Positions 7,695 through 16,417 of a stretch of DNA of 64,000 nt are shown here, piece after piece (position 1 is the first letter of the stretch; each line of letters starts with the position of its first letter). The translations under genes were made by a program, and so were the position numbers. The notes under the pieces are model-generated. The model did not search any database, was not told where the DNA came from, and saw only the letters and a program-made list of their open reading frames with translations. Source of the DNA: Phenylobacterium sp. (lineage in GTDB: Bacteria > Pseudomonadota > Alphaproteobacteria > Caulobacterales > Caulobacteraceae); NCBI RefSeq assembly GCF_004297125.1, contig NZ_SCVD01000020.1, positions 248,001-312,000 of the forward strand, written 5' to 3'.

Positions 7695-9073
7695 TGTCGA
7701 CGTACATCTACGAGCTCGGGGTTTGGCCGCGCTTCCAATGGCGTGACGAAACGCTTGCCTCGCAGCTGGGAGCCGTGCGCCACCATCAAGGCCGGCTCAT
7801 CGGCAGGATGGAGACGTTGGGCTTTCCTCTCAGGAAGGAAGCGGTTCTCCGAACCCTCACCGAGGACGTCCTCAAATCCAGCGAGATAGAAGGCGAGAAG
7901 CTCGACGAAGAGCAGGTCCGCTCCTCGATTGCGCGGCGTCTCGGCATGGATATCGGCGCGCTCACGCCCGTCGACCGCGACGTCGAAGGCGTCGTCGAGA
8001 TGATGCTCGACGCGACCCAGAACTATGCCGAGCCCCTGTCGAAGGACCGGCTCTTCGGTTGGCATGCTGCCCTCTTCCCGACCGGCCGCAGCGGCTTGCG
8101 CAAGATCGTTGTAGGCGACTGGCGCAGGCCCGAGGGCGATCCGATGCAGGTCGTCTCCGGACCGGCCGGGCGCGAACGCGTACACTACGAAGCGCCGGGC
8201 TCCGACAAGCTCGAGGCCGAAATGGCCGCCTTCCTGGAGTGGTTCAACGACCCGCCCAAGACCGATCCGGTCCTGACGGCGGCGATCGCCCACCTCTGGT
8301 TCGTCACGATCCATCCGTTCGAGGACGGCAACGGCCGGATCGCGCGCGCCATCGCCGACATGGCGCTCGCCCGCTCGGAGGGCAGCCCGCAGCGCTTCTA
8401 TTCGATGTCGGCGCAAGTCCGCATCGAGCGGAACGCCTACTACGACATCCTTGAGGCGACCCAGAAGGGCAACCTCGACATTACGCCGTGGATGACCTGG
8501 TTCCTGAGCTGCCTCGACCGAGCGATCACCGGCGCAGAGCAGACCCTGGCGGCGGTCCTGCGTAAGGCCCGGTTTTGGGAACGCCTGGCCGGCGAGACCC
8601 TCAACGACCGCCAGCAGGGCATGCTCAACCGATTGCTCAATGGCTTCGAGGGAAAGCTCACCTCGTCGAAATGGGCGACCATCGCCAAGACCTCGCAGGA
8701 CACCGCTTCGCGCGACATCAACGACCTCATGAGGCGGCGCATCCTGGTCAAGGATCCGCGGGGCGGCCGCAGTACGAGTTACTCGCTGATCGTCACGGCC
8801 GCCGATGCCCTGCGGGCCGTCGCGGCTTATGTCCGCGCCCACAAATCCCAAACCGCCTGGAGCGCCGCGCACCGGGCGTCGGACGCTGAGAAGACCGAGC
8901 GCGTCACGCGCATCGAAGCTGCGGCCGACGCGCTCGATGAGCTCGCGGCCAGAGGCGACAAGATCAGCTATCGGGAGTTCGAAGCCGTGCTGGGCCAACT
9001 CAGCGACGACGGCATGCATCCCGAGGCCCAGCTCGTGTCGGCCGTCGCCTTCGTCCTTCGTCGTGAACGCTAG
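7694..9073 (+). CDS. Class II Fic-family AMP-transferase with N-terminal DUF4172 and C-terminal extension
   Basis: This is a Fic protein of about 459 residues. ATG 7694 is chosen because the DUF4172 N-terminus (STYIYELGVWPRFQW) starts there; ATG 7661 and TTG 7643 are possible but lie inside the operator repeats. The inhibitory motif S62-x3-E66-G67 is in the N-terminal part, which makes it class II. The Fic catalytic motif HPFEDGNGRI starts at H207 and is intact. Residues about 300-370 look like a winged-helix region (SKWATIAKTSQDTASRDIND). A further tail of about 90 residues is helical and charged and unassigned. Fic enzymes transfer AMP from ATP to hydroxyl groups of target proteins; the target here is unknown. 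The gene follows hipA and precedes conjugative-element debris. Confidence 0.88.
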   Translation: MSTYIYELGVWPRFQWRDETLASQLGAVRHHQGRLIGRMETLGFPLRKEAVLRTLTEDVLKSSEIEGEKLDEEQVRSSIARRLGMDIGALTPVDRDVEGVVEMMLDATQNYAEPLSKDRLFGWHAALFPTGRSGLRKIVVGDWRRPEGDPMQVVSGPAGRERVHYEAPGSDKLEAEMAAFLEWFNDPPKTDPVLTAAIAHLWFVTIHPFEDGNGRIARAIADMALARSEGSPQRFYSMSAQVRIERNAYYDILEATQKGNLDITPWMTWFLSCLDRAITGAEQTLAAVLRKARFWERLAGETLNDRQQGMLNRLLNGFEGKLTSSKWATIAKTSQDTASRDINDLMRRRILVKDPRGGRSTSYSLIVTAADALRAVAAYVRAHKSQTAWSAAHRASDAEKTERVTRIEAAADALDELAARGDKISYREFEAVLGQLSDDGMHPEAQLVSAVAFVLRRER

Positions 9074-9445
9074 ACAACCAGGCGACTACCCATGTCGATC
9101 AGGCCGCGCATCTGGGCCCCCATACTTGCTCTTCGAAGCAAATTCTCCAGTCGGTCCAGTTCTGGAACTACCGACTGAGCGCGAACAAACCCGAAATTCT
9201 ACGAGAACGTACGCGAACGAAAACGTGCAAATTTCGCACACTTCATGTTTCAACCTATTGATTTTATTGAATAATCCGTCCAGTCCATCATGGGCGCGAT
9301 ACAGAGTAAATGATGTTGATTTTTCAATGGTTTGAGATTATTCTTCAATGTGTTCGGTGCAAAATGGGTGCACCGATTTTACGACGTTTTTCGACCCAGT
9401 TCGCCCGCTTTCGATCCTGCACTGCACCCAATTTGCACGCGAAAA
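9074..9445. other. AT-richer intergenic region with GTGCAAAT repeats, no gene
   Basis: This stretch has visibly lower GC than its surroundings and no convincing ORF. It holds a near-perfect inverted repeat (GTGCAAAATGGGTGCA at 9357-9372; its complement TGCACCCAATTTGCAC at 9423-9438, 15 of 16 matching) and a third GTGCAAAT copy at 9225. The position just before an integrase start suggests attachment-site arms or an integrase operator. No tRNA or direct att repeat was found. Confidence 0.5.
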
Positions 9446-9685
9446 ATGGCCTCCATCCGCAAGCAAAAGTCCGGCCACTACCGGGTCTGGATCCGCCGCA
9501 AGGGCAAGTCTCTGTCGGAGACCTTCGTCAATCGCGAGGACGCCAAGAACTGGGGTCTCGAGGCCGAAAGACAAATCGACCGCGGTGGTTCGCCCATCCC
9601 CTCGCGCATCGCGAGGCTTACGACCTTTGGTGAGCTGATCGGACTGCACATCGCCGATATGACCGAGGTCGGCAAGCCGCGCTGA
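9446..9685 (+). pseudogene. Truncated tyrosine-integrase N-terminus
   Basis: The 79-residue product starts ASIRKQKSGHYRVWIRRKG and contains SETFVNREDAKNWGLEAERQ. This is the arm-type DNA-binding domain that opens phage and ICE tyrosine recombinases. Translation stops after about 79 residues, where a full enzyme has about 350-400, so the core-binding and catalytic domains are absent. The coding sequence runs directly into the oppositely oriented HTH gene, which marks a deletion or recombination junction near 9685. It cannot be an active recombinase. Confidence 0.75.
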
Positions 9686-9872
9686 CGGTATGAACCGTCG
9701 CCTCCGTCGTAGAAGCCCGCGCGCCACGGTCGGCCCAAGCCTGCAGATCATCGATCGCATAAACCACGCGACCGCCGATCTTCCGGTAGGCCGGCCCTGT
9801 CCCAAAGGTGCGGTGCTTCTCGAGCGTGCGCCCCCACAGTCCGAGCCAATCGGCCGCTTCGTTGGTGCGCAT
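9618..9872 (-). CDS. Excisionase/AlpA-like helix-turn-helix protein, altered C-terminus
   Basis: This is a protein of about 84 residues from ATG 9872. Its first half (RTNEAADWLGL, RTLEKHRTFGTGPAYRKIGG, VVYAIDDLQAWAD) is the MerR-like HTH_17 fold found in excisionases and in small regulators of alphaproteobacterial conjugative elements. The last 30 or so residues are low-complexity and read antisense through the integrase fragment, so the natural C-terminus is probably lost at the same junction. The role would be in excision or regulation of the former element; present function is doubtful. Confidence 0.6.
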   Translation of the reverse strand: MRTNEAADWLGLWGRTLEKHRTFGTGPAYRKIGGRVVYAIDDLQAWADRGARASTTEATVHTVSAACRPRSYRRCAVRSAHQRS

Positions 9873-9880
9873 CAGTCTGT

Positions 9881-10552
9881 GTGGGGTTGCAGTCAGGCTC
9901 GCGCCGGATGGGGAAGGCGCTCCGAACCTACCAGCACTGGGAGTCGGGCTTCTATGGACTCGACCGCGACGAGGTCCATCGCTTTGCTGAGATAGTAGAG
10001 GCCGATCCAGGGGAGATCGCCTTCGCGCCCAAGGAGCTGCGCCTCGCCAACGACCTCTCGGAGCGCCTGGGCTACACCACCGTCCGCAGCCCCTCACGCA
10101 GCCGTCCCACCGGCCTGTCGCGCGGCCACCGCAGCGTCAGCGGGAGCGACCAGCGCCGCGCGCTGCTCCTGCCGCAGGAGCTGATGCAACTGCCGGCCGA
10201 CGAGATCCTTGTGCTGAGGGCCGGCCTGCCGCCGGTGCGGGCGCGCAAGATCCGCCACTACCGCGACCGGGCCTTCCGCCACCGGGTGTCGCCGCCGCCC
10301 GCCGTGCCGCCGCTGGCGCCCTGTCGAGCCGAGCCCCCCATCGACGATGGGCCGGCGCCGCGATCGTCGGCCCCGGCCCTGACCCTGAAGGCGCTGGCCC
10401 CGACCTTGGCGGCCGACGGCTTCGAGCCGGTCCCGCCCGAGGGGGCCACCCCGGACGAGATCGAGGCCTGGGTCGTGCGCTTCATCGATGCGTCCGCGCA
10501 ACGCGCGCCGGAAGGAGGCGAAGATGGCCGACACCGCGATCAACACCGTTGA
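9881..10552 (+). pseudogene. Chimeric remnant: XRE regulator fused to TraG/VirD4 C-terminus
   Basis: An open frame (ATG at 9908) joins two unrelated pieces. The first about 35 residues (GKALRTYQHWESGFYGLDRD, then EVHRFAEIVEADP) look like the second half of an XRE-family HTH regulator. From about base 10015 the sequence becomes the C-terminus of a TraG/VirD4-type conjugal coupling ATPase (FAPKELRLANDLSERLGYTT, RRALLLPQELMQLPADEI, ARKIRHYRDRAFRHR). The Walker motifs of TraG are missing. The simplest reading is an internal deletion of several kilobases between a regulator gene and traG in an integrated conjugative element. It overlaps the next gene by 29 bases. Confidence 0.65.
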
Positions 10553-11102
10553 GTCCGGCCGTCCCGGGCGACCATCCACGGCCGGAGACGTGCCCGAGGC
10601 CATCCGTCGCCGCTACCTCACGGAGCGTTCCGGCAGCGACGCCGTCGCCTATTTCGTCGATGCGCGCGTGGCGACCCCGGCCTTCCGGGACCAGGGGCGC
10701 AGCCTGTCCAGCGACCGCAACGACCCGAACGTGGTCCGCGACCTCGTCGCCATCGCCGCCCATCGCGGCTGGACGGACGTCGCCGTGCGCGGACAGACGG
10801 AGTTCCGCCGCGAGGTGTGGCTGGCCGCCCGCCGCGCGGGGCTGGAGGTGCGCGGCCACCGCCCCAGCGAGCGCGACCGCCAGCAGCTTTCCCGCGCCAC
10901 GGCGCGCTCGCCGGCGCCCGACCGCGCCTCCGGCCGCCCCGACCCGCTCCAGGTCGTCGAGGCCGTGGTCCGCAACCGGGTGGTGGAGCCGGCGGAGCAG
11001 TCGCGGATCCTCGCCCTCGCCCGGGAGCGGCTTGCCGGCTGGCTGGAACGCGGGGCCGCCGTCCCGACCGTAAGACGCGACCGCGACGAGCGACCGCGAT
11101 AG
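10524..11102 (+). CDS. LPD7-like conjugative-element protein
   Basis: This is a 192-residue protein from ATG 10524, preceded by GGAGG. The middle resembles the LPD7 domain of large polyvalent and relaxase-associated proteins (RDQGRSLSSDRNDPNVVRDL, then AIAAHRGWTDVAVRGQTEFR, REVWLAARRAGLEVRGH). The domain usually lies in or beside relaxases in integrative conjugative elements. The start overlaps the end of the TraG remnant, as in intact elements. Ends are Arg- and Pro-rich. It looks intact but is stranded without transfer genes, so it is probably a relic. Confidence 0.6.
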   Translation: MADTAINTVESGRPGRPSTAGDVPEAIRRRYLTERSGSDAVAYFVDARVATPAFRDQGRSLSSDRNDPNVVRDLVAIAAHRGWTDVAVRGQTEFRREVWLAARRAGLEVRGHRPSERDRQQLSRATARSPAPDRASGRPDPLQVVEAVVRNRVVEPAEQSRILALARERLAGWLERGAAVPTVRRDRDERPR

Positions 11103-11143
11103 CCGTCTGTCCGTGGATGTGGCGCGATCCGTGCTCAAGACGT

Positions 11144-11175
11144 CGGGGCCGCGGCCGACGACGGCCGCAGCCCCG
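11144..11175. terminator. Strong GC hairpin between convergent genes
   Basis: A near-perfect 14-bp stem (CGGGGC, one mismatch, GCGGCCG pairing with CGGCCGC..GCCCCG) closes a 4-base loop. It lies between the LPD7 gene and the convergent TonB receptor. No U-tract follows on either side, so intrinsic termination is only a possibility. Confidence 0.4.
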
Positions 11176-11243
11176 GGCCTAGAGGTGCGGCCCTGGGCGA
11201 CGACCCCTTCCCCGGGTCGCCGCGGCCGACGCCTGCCTCGCCC

Positions 11244-13541
11244 CTAGAACTTGTAGTTCAGCTCCACCCCGTAGGACCGGGGCGTGCCCATGATCCCCTG
11301 CACCAGCCCGAAGGGGTTGGTCAGGTCGAATTTGTCGATGAAGTACTTCTTGTTGCTGAGGTTGCGGACGTAGCCCGCCACTTCCCAGCGCCCCTCCTCC
11401 AGGGCGTAGGAGACCCGCGCGTTCTCGGTCCAGTAGCCGCCCTGGGTGGCGTAGTCGTTGTTGGAAACATCGAAGAAGACGAAGCTCTTGTAGTTGGCGT
11501 TCGCCTGCAGCTCGAGGACGCCCGGGCCCACCTCGACCTTGTAGGCGGCGCTGAGACTGGCCGAGGCCCTGGGCGCGAGCGGCAACCGGTTACCGGAGTA
11601 GTCCGGGGCGCTGGCGTCGCGGCTCGCCACGAACTCCTTCAGCTTCGCGCGCAGCAGCCCGCCCTGGGCCGAGAGCGTCAGGCCCTGGATGGGGATCACG
11701 GTCAACTCGACATCGATGCCCTTGGTGGCGGCCTTCTTGGCGTTGTCCAGCACGCTGACCGGGAAGCCGCCGGCCACGACCGGCGCGATCAGCACGAAGA
11801 CCTGCATGTCGCGATAGTCGTTGTAGAAGGCCGAGGCGTTCAGGGTGACCCGGCGCTCCAGGAAGCTGCTCTTCAGCCCGACCTCGTAGGCGGTGACGTC
11901 CTCTGACTTCACCGGCTGCAGCTGCCGCTGCGCCTCGGCCGGCACTTGGCTCAGGAAGCCGCCGTTGAAGCCGCCGCTCTTGAAGCCGGTGGCGATGCTG
12001 GCGAACAGCATGGTGTCCCGGGCCACGTCGTAGTTGACGCCGACCCGCCAGGAGAAGGCCGAGTCCGTCTGGTGCTGGTCCGACACCAGCACTGGCGTGA
12101 TCGGACCGTAGTTGCCCTCGCCGCCCTGCTGGTAACGCACCGAACTGTCGGTCTCGAAGTCCTTGCGCTCGGTGGTGTAGCGGCCGCCGACCACCAGCTT
12201 GAGCTGGTCGGTGACCTTGTACTCGCCCTGGCCGAACACCGCGCCGCTCTCGGTCTTCTGGCGGTTGATCCCGTAGCCGGTGAAGGCCAGGCCGTCGCCG
12301 ATCCCGGGGATGCCGAAGGCGCTGTCGATGCCAAGCAGGACGTCGATCGGCTGGTCCTGCTTGATGATCTCGTGGAGGTAATAGGCGCCGGCCAACCAGC
12401 TGTAGCGGTCGGTGGTCCGGGAGGCGCGCAGCTCCTGGGTGAAGGCCATCGACTTGGCGCCGAAGGTGATCTCCAGCAGCCGGCCCGGCGAGGCGTCGCT
12501 GTCCTCGGGGTGGCGCTTCTTGTTGCGGTTGAAGGAGGTGATCGACACCAGGTCGATGTCGCCCGCCGCATACTCGCCGCGCAGGTTGAGCCCGAAGTCC
12601 TTCACCCGCAGATGCTCGGTGCGGTTGGACGACACGTCCCGGAACTTGGCGGGGGTCCCGAAGCCGTAGAGGTCGGCGCACAGACCCGCATTGGTGTCCG
12701 CCGGCGAGCAGAGCGCGCCCGTGGCGTCGAGCGCCCCGAAGTGCCGGTACTGGGTGGGCCGGGTGTCGACATAGCCGCCGTTCACGCCCAGCTGCACCTT
12801 CAGATCGTCGGTGGGTTTCCACAGCAGCTGGGCGCGGATGGCGACGGCGTTGGTCCCATTCTCGTCCTTGCCGGTGGCGAGATTGTTCCCCCAGCCGTCG
12901 GACGTGGTCCAGGTGGCGGCGAACCGCCCGCTCAGGTCTGAGGTGATCGGCCCGCCGACCGCGCCCTCGACATTGAAGGTGTTGAACGAGCTGTACTCGA
13001 CATGCGCCCGCGCCGTGAAGCTGTCGGTGGGTTTGGCGCTGACCAGGTTGATGGCGCCGCCGCTGGTGTTGCGGCCGTAGAGGGTCCCTTGCGGGCCTTT
13101 CAGCACCTCGACGCGCTCCAGGTCGAAGGTCTGGAAGCTCTGGCTCGACGGGGAGCTCAGGTAGACCTCGTCCAGGTAGACGCCATTCGGGCCGGCGTTG
13201 TTGGTGTTGTAGTCGTTGAGCCCGATCCCGCGGATGGTGATGATCGGCTGGTTGCCGGCCCCGGCCGGCAGCGCGATCGACACGTTCGGGGTGAATTGCG
13301 CGAGATCCGCGGTGGTCTTGACACCCAGGTCCTGCAGCTTCTCGGCGCTGAACGCCTGGATGCTGATAGGTACGTCCTGGATGCTCTCCGCGCGGTGCTG
13401 GGCGGTGACGACCAGCTCCTCCACCTGGATGGTGTCCGCCTGGCCCGCCAGGGCGGGTCCGGCCGCCGCCAGCAGGGCTCCGACCGAGGCCGCGCCAAGC
13501 CAGCGCCGACAGACTGCGTGCGTATTGTTCTTGGACCGCAT
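11244..13541 (-). CDS. TonB-dependent receptor of the TetR-controlled catabolic cluster
   Basis: This is an outer-membrane importer of about 765 residues. ATG 13541 follows GAGGGGAAGAG and gives a signal peptide ending near ALAG; the frame is open upstream but without signal-like sequence. VEELVVTAQHRAESIQDVPI is the TonB-box/plug start typical of catabolic receptors in Caulobacterales and sphingomonads. Plug landmarks are VYLDEVYLSSP and LKGPQGTLYGRNTSGGAINL at about 120-160. The barrel ends in YGVELNYKF. It lies 77 bp after the aminotransferase on the same strand and probably shares its promoter and TetR-type operator. The substrate is presumably the compound processed by the cluster's aminotransferase, SDR and monooxygenase. 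Confidence 0.92.
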   Translation of the reverse strand: MRSKNNTHAVCRRWLGAASVGALLAAAGPALAGQADTIQVEELVVTAQHRAESIQDVPISIQAFSAEKLQDLGVKTTADLAQFTPNVSIALPAGAGNQPIITIRGIGLNDYNTNNAGPNGVYLDEVYLSSPSSQSFQTFDLERVEVLKGPQGTLYGRNTSGGAINLVSAKPTDSFTARAHVEYSSFNTFNVEGAVGGPITSDLSGRFAATWTTSDGWGNNLATGKDENGTNAVAIRAQLLWKPTDDLKVQLGVNGGYVDTRPTQYRHFGALDATGALCSPADTNAGLCADLYGFGTPAKFRDVSSNRTEHLRVKDFGLNLRGEYAAGDIDLVSITSFNRNKKRHPEDSDASPGRLLEITFGAKSMAFTQELRASRTTDRYSWLAGAYYLHEIIKQDQPIDVLLGIDSAFGIPGIGDGLAFTGYGINRQKTESGAVFGQGEYKVTDQLKLVVGGRYTTERKDFETDSSVRYQQGGEGNYGPITPVLVSDQHQTDSAFSWRVGVNYDVARDTMLFASIATGFKSGGFNGGFLSQVPAEAQRQLQPVKSEDVTAYEVGLKSSFLERRVTLNASAFYNDYRDMQVFVLIAPVVAGGFPVSVLDNAKKAATKGIDVELTVIPIQGLTLSAQGGLLRAKLKEFVASRDASAPDYSGNRLPLAPRASASLSAAYKVEVGPGVLELQANANYKSFVFFDVSNNDYATQGGYWTENARVSYALEEGRWEVAGYVRNLSNKKYFIDKFDLTNPFGLVQGIMGTPRSYGVELNYKF

Positions 13542-13618
13542 TGCGCTCTTCCCCTCTTGAGCTGTGCTCGGGGGCTGGACGGCCCCCGACTTGCCTGGAC
13601 GCACCCGCGCCCGCTTCG

Positions 13619-14893
13619 TCAGTGACCGGCCATCAGCGCCGAGAGCGCCGGATGTGGCTGCAGGCTTCCCCTGCGCTTCTTCAGCGCCTCGAACGCCTCG
13701 TCGGTGGCGGCCAGGGTCTGGGCGATGTCCGCCTCGCTGTGGGCCGAGGACAGGAACATGTTGTGGTAGGGGCTGAGGTAGACGCCGCGCTTGAGGCACT
13801 CACTCACCCAGCCGTAGCCGATGCGGAAATCCGGATCGTCGTCGAACAGGATCAGCGGCATCTGTACGGGCCCGGTCTGGCGAACGCCGAAGCCGTGGCT
13901 GGCGGCCTGCTGCTGCAGCCCTTCGCGGAAGCGGCGGCCCGCGCCGACCAGGCGCTCGAGATAGTCGGTCTCGCGGATCTGCCGCAGGGTCTCGATGGCG
14001 GCGGCCATGGGCGTCGCCGAGAACCAGAACGAGCCGGTGACGAAGATCTGCTTGGCGGCCTCCCGCGCCACGTTACTGCCTAGCAGGGCGGAGATCGGAT
14101 AGCCGTTGGCGAAGCACTTGCCCCAAGTGCTGAGGTCGGGCTGCACCCCGAGCGCCGACCAGCTGCTGCCACGCGCCAGCCGGAACCCGGCGCGCACCTC
14201 GTCGACGATGAGCAGCGCGCCAGTCTGGTCGCAAAGCGCGCGGGCGGCGAGCGCGTATTCGAGGAGCGCGTCGTGCTGGTCCGCCAGCACCTCATGGCGG
14301 AACGGCGTGGCAAAGACACCGGCCACGTCGCCCTCGTGCGCCTTGAACGCGTCGGCCAGGCTGTCGGCGTCGTTGTAGTCATAGTGGACGACGTGCGCCC
14401 GGTCCTCCGCCAGGATCCCCGCGGTCCGCGGCGTGCACCACGGCGCCGCGCCATGGTAGGCGCCGCGCGCCACCAGGATGGTCTTGCGGCCGGTGTGGGC
14501 CCGGGCGGTCACCATCGCCATCGAGGTGGCGTCCGTGCCGTTCTTGCAGAACATCGCCCAGTCGGCGTGGCTGACCATGCCGGTAAAGGCCTCGGCCAGG
14601 TCGATCATGATCTCGGACGGTCCCGTGAGGGTGTCGCCCCGCGCCTGCTGGGCGGCGGCGGCGGCCTCCACCGGCTCGAAACCGTAGCCCAGGAGGTTCG
14701 GTCCCCAGGCGCAGAGGAAGTCGACGTATTCGTTCTCGTCGGCGTCCCAGAGGCGGGCGCCCTTCCCGCGGCTGAAGAACTGCGGGAACTCCGCCGGCAT
14801 CAGCACCGTCGATTCGTGCCCGTACATCCCGCCCGGAATCACCTGCTCCGCGCGCTCGCGGAGTTCCTGCGCACGCCTGTTCGTCCACGCCAT
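13619..14893 (-). CDS. Class III aminotransferase, glutamate-1-semialdehyde aminomutase-like
   Basis: This is a PLP enzyme of about 424 residues from ATG 14893. Class III landmarks are VIPGGMYGHES near the N-terminus, FCKNGTDATSMAMVTARAHT (phosphate-binding region) near 110-130, LLIVDEVRAGFR with the PLP-ring Asp near 230, and the Schiff-base lysine K259 in STWGKCFANGYP. This subfamily is annotated as HemL-like, but the gene lies in a catabolic cluster, so a role in tetrapyrrole synthesis is unlikely; transamination or amino-shift on an imported amine or keto compound is more plausible. It is first in an operon with the downstream TonB receptor and divergent from the MFS gene, with a shared operator at 14944-14964. 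Confidence 0.88.
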   Translation of the reverse strand: MAWTNRRAQELRERAEQVIPGGMYGHESTVLMPAEFPQFFSRGKGARLWDADENEYVDFLCAWGPNLLGYGFEPVEAAAAAQQARGDTLTGPSEIMIDLAEAFTGMVSHADWAMFCKNGTDATSMAMVTARAHTGRKTILVARGAYHGAAPWCTPRTAGILAEDRAHVVHYDYNDADSLADAFKAHEGDVAGVFATPFRHEVLADQHDALLEYALAARALCDQTGALLIVDEVRAGFRLARGSSWSALGVQPDLSTWGKCFANGYPISALLGSNVAREAAKQIFVTGSFWFSATPMAAAIETLRQIRETDYLERLVGAGRRFREGLQQQAASHGFGVRQTGPVQMPLILFDDDPDFRIGYGWVSECLKRGVYLSPYHNMFLSSAHSEADIAQTLAATDEAFEALKKRRGSLQPHPALSALMAGH

Positions 14894-14943
14894 GTGACTA
14901 CCCCCTCGACCGTCGCCGGAGTGTCCGGCTTCGCTGCAACATT

Positions 14944-14964
14944 TCGTATATAAATATCTATCAA
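14944..14964. promoter_or_regulatory. TetR-type operator element, copy 1
   Basis: On the minus strand this reads TTGATAGATATTTATATA followed by CGA. It lies 51 bp upstream of the aminotransferase ATG and 78 bp upstream of the MFS ATG, in a sharply AT-rich patch. It matches three other sites in the cluster (16241, 19174, 20178) with consensus TTRATAGATAAWWRTA. Confidence 0.65.
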
Positions 14965-15041
14965 CACGCATTCCCGTAGGCTGTCAAATGGCGTAGTGGC
15001 GATATTGTTGCACTGTTTTCTATTAGGGGGAGATCGACGGC

Positions 15042-16226
15042 ATGACGGCTATCCGAGCATCACGGGGGGCCGTTCCTGCCCACGAAACGTTCAATTCAGT
15101 CAGCGCCACCATGGTCGTGGGGACCGCCGCCCTGCTGGTCCTGGGGGTGCAGCCGATCCTGCTAGGGGGCCTGATCGAGACCGGGCGGCTGACGGAGGCG
15201 GGCCTCGGCCGCGTGGCCATGGTCGAGGTCTTCGCGCTGGCGATCGGCTCAGTGATCGGCCCTTTCGCGATGAACGCCGGCGGCATGCGCCTGAAGGTCA
15301 TCGCCGCCGCCCTGCTGCTGGCGGCGGTCGACGTCGGCCTCTACGCCGCGCACTCCTCCGCAGCCATCCTGGGGCTGCGAGGGGCGGCCGGCCTGCTGGA
15401 GGGCCTGCTGATCGGGGCCGCCGTGGTGGTGATCACCCATACCCGCCGCCCGGACCGGATGAACGGCCTCTTCCTCGGGATCACCACGGCGCCGCAGATC
15501 GCGGCGGCCTACCTCCTGCCCGCCCTCATCATTCCCCGCTTCGGCCTCAACGCCGGTTTCGCCCTGCTCGCCGCCGGCGCGGTCGCCGCCGCCTGCGCCG
15601 CCCCCTTCCTGGTGGACCGGGTCGAAACCCACCCCGAAGCGCGGGTGCAAGGGATTGTTTGGTCTCCGGCCTTGCTGCTCACTCTGCTGGGCGGCCTCCT
15701 GCAGAACGCCGGGATCGGCGCGGCCTGGAACTATGTGGAGCGCCTGGGGGCCCAGCATGGTCTCGCCCCGGCGGTGATCGGCGCCGCCATCGCCGGCAGC
15801 CTGTCCCTGCAGTTCGTCGGCGCGCTGCTGTCCGCCTGGCTGTGCTGGCGGCTGCCGGCCCGCCTGATGCTCACCGCCGGCGGGCTCATCCAGGCGGGCG
15901 TGGTGGTCGCCATGCTCTCCCGTTCCGACGCCGGCTATATCACCGCCGTCTGCCTGTTCGGCCTGTGCTGGCTCGCCCTGCAGCCCTTCCTGATCCGCGA
16001 ACTGATCCGCCTGGATCCGTCGCGCCGGGTGGCGATGGTGATGACGCCCGTGGCGCTCACGGGCCTGAGCCTCGGTCCCCTGGTCGTCTCCTTCGCGGTG
16101 CGGGCCGGCGACGTCCGCGGCGGCTTCGTCGGCGCGGCCGTCCTGCTCGCGGCTGCCGGCGCCGTCTACGGACTCGCGCCGCGCCTCCGCGCCGCGCCCC
16201 GGACCGCCGGCCGCGACATCGCCTAG
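15042..16226 (+). CDS. MFS transporter
   Basis: This is a 394-residue inner-membrane transporter with about 12 hydrophobic spans. ATG 15042 follows GGGGGAG at good spacing. A cytosolic Arg-rich loop, THTRRPDRMNGLF, lies after about the fourth span, where MFS proteins carry a basic loop, and the two six-helix halves are separated by LVDRVETHPEARVQG. It could import the product delivered to the periplasm by the cluster's TonB receptor, or export an end product; the sequence does not decide. It shares a divergent promoter and operator with the aminotransferase. Confidence 0.82.
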   Translation: MTAIRASRGAVPAHETFNSVSATMVVGTAALLVLGVQPILLGGLIETGRLTEAGLGRVAMVEVFALAIGSVIGPFAMNAGGMRLKVIAAALLLAAVDVGLYAAHSSAAILGLRGAAGLLEGLLIGAAVVVITHTRRPDRMNGLFLGITTAPQIAAAYLLPALIIPRFGLNAGFALLAAGAVAAACAAPFLVDRVETHPEARVQGIVWSPALLLTLLGGLLQNAGIGAAWNYVERLGAQHGLAPAVIGAAIAGSLSLQFVGALLSAWLCWRLPARLMLTAGGLIQAGVVVAMLSRSDAGYITAVCLFGLCWLALQPFLIRELIRLDPSRRVAMVMTPVALTGLSLGPLVVSFAVRAGDVRGGFVGAAVLLAAAGAVYGLAPRLRAAPRTAGRDIA

Positions 16227-16240
16227 CGCGCGGCTTGCCA

Positions 16241-16262
16241 TTGATGTACTTTTATCTATTAA
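16241..16262. promoter_or_regulatory. TetR-type operator element, copy 2
   Basis: On the minus strand this reads TTAATAGATAAAAGTACATC followed by AA. It stands between the MFS stop and the SDR start, 156 bp upstream of the SDR ATG. It is the closest to a full match of the cluster consensus. Confidence 0.65.
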
Positions 16263-16417
16263 TAGCCTTCATCCTGAACGTCCCGGCCCCGGTCGGACGT
16301 TCGACCTGAATTTCAGTCCAGGTGTTCGACTGAAGCCTGCGTCTCCCGGTTGGGACCGAGGCCGGCGTCACTGGCGCCCGGAGCGGTCTCCTCACACCCC
16401 TGCAAGCGAGATCCGCC

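Noticed and set aside
7670..9019. 449-codon minus-strand frame opposite fic
   Set aside because: No motif and no ribosome site; the Fic motif on the plus strand decides.
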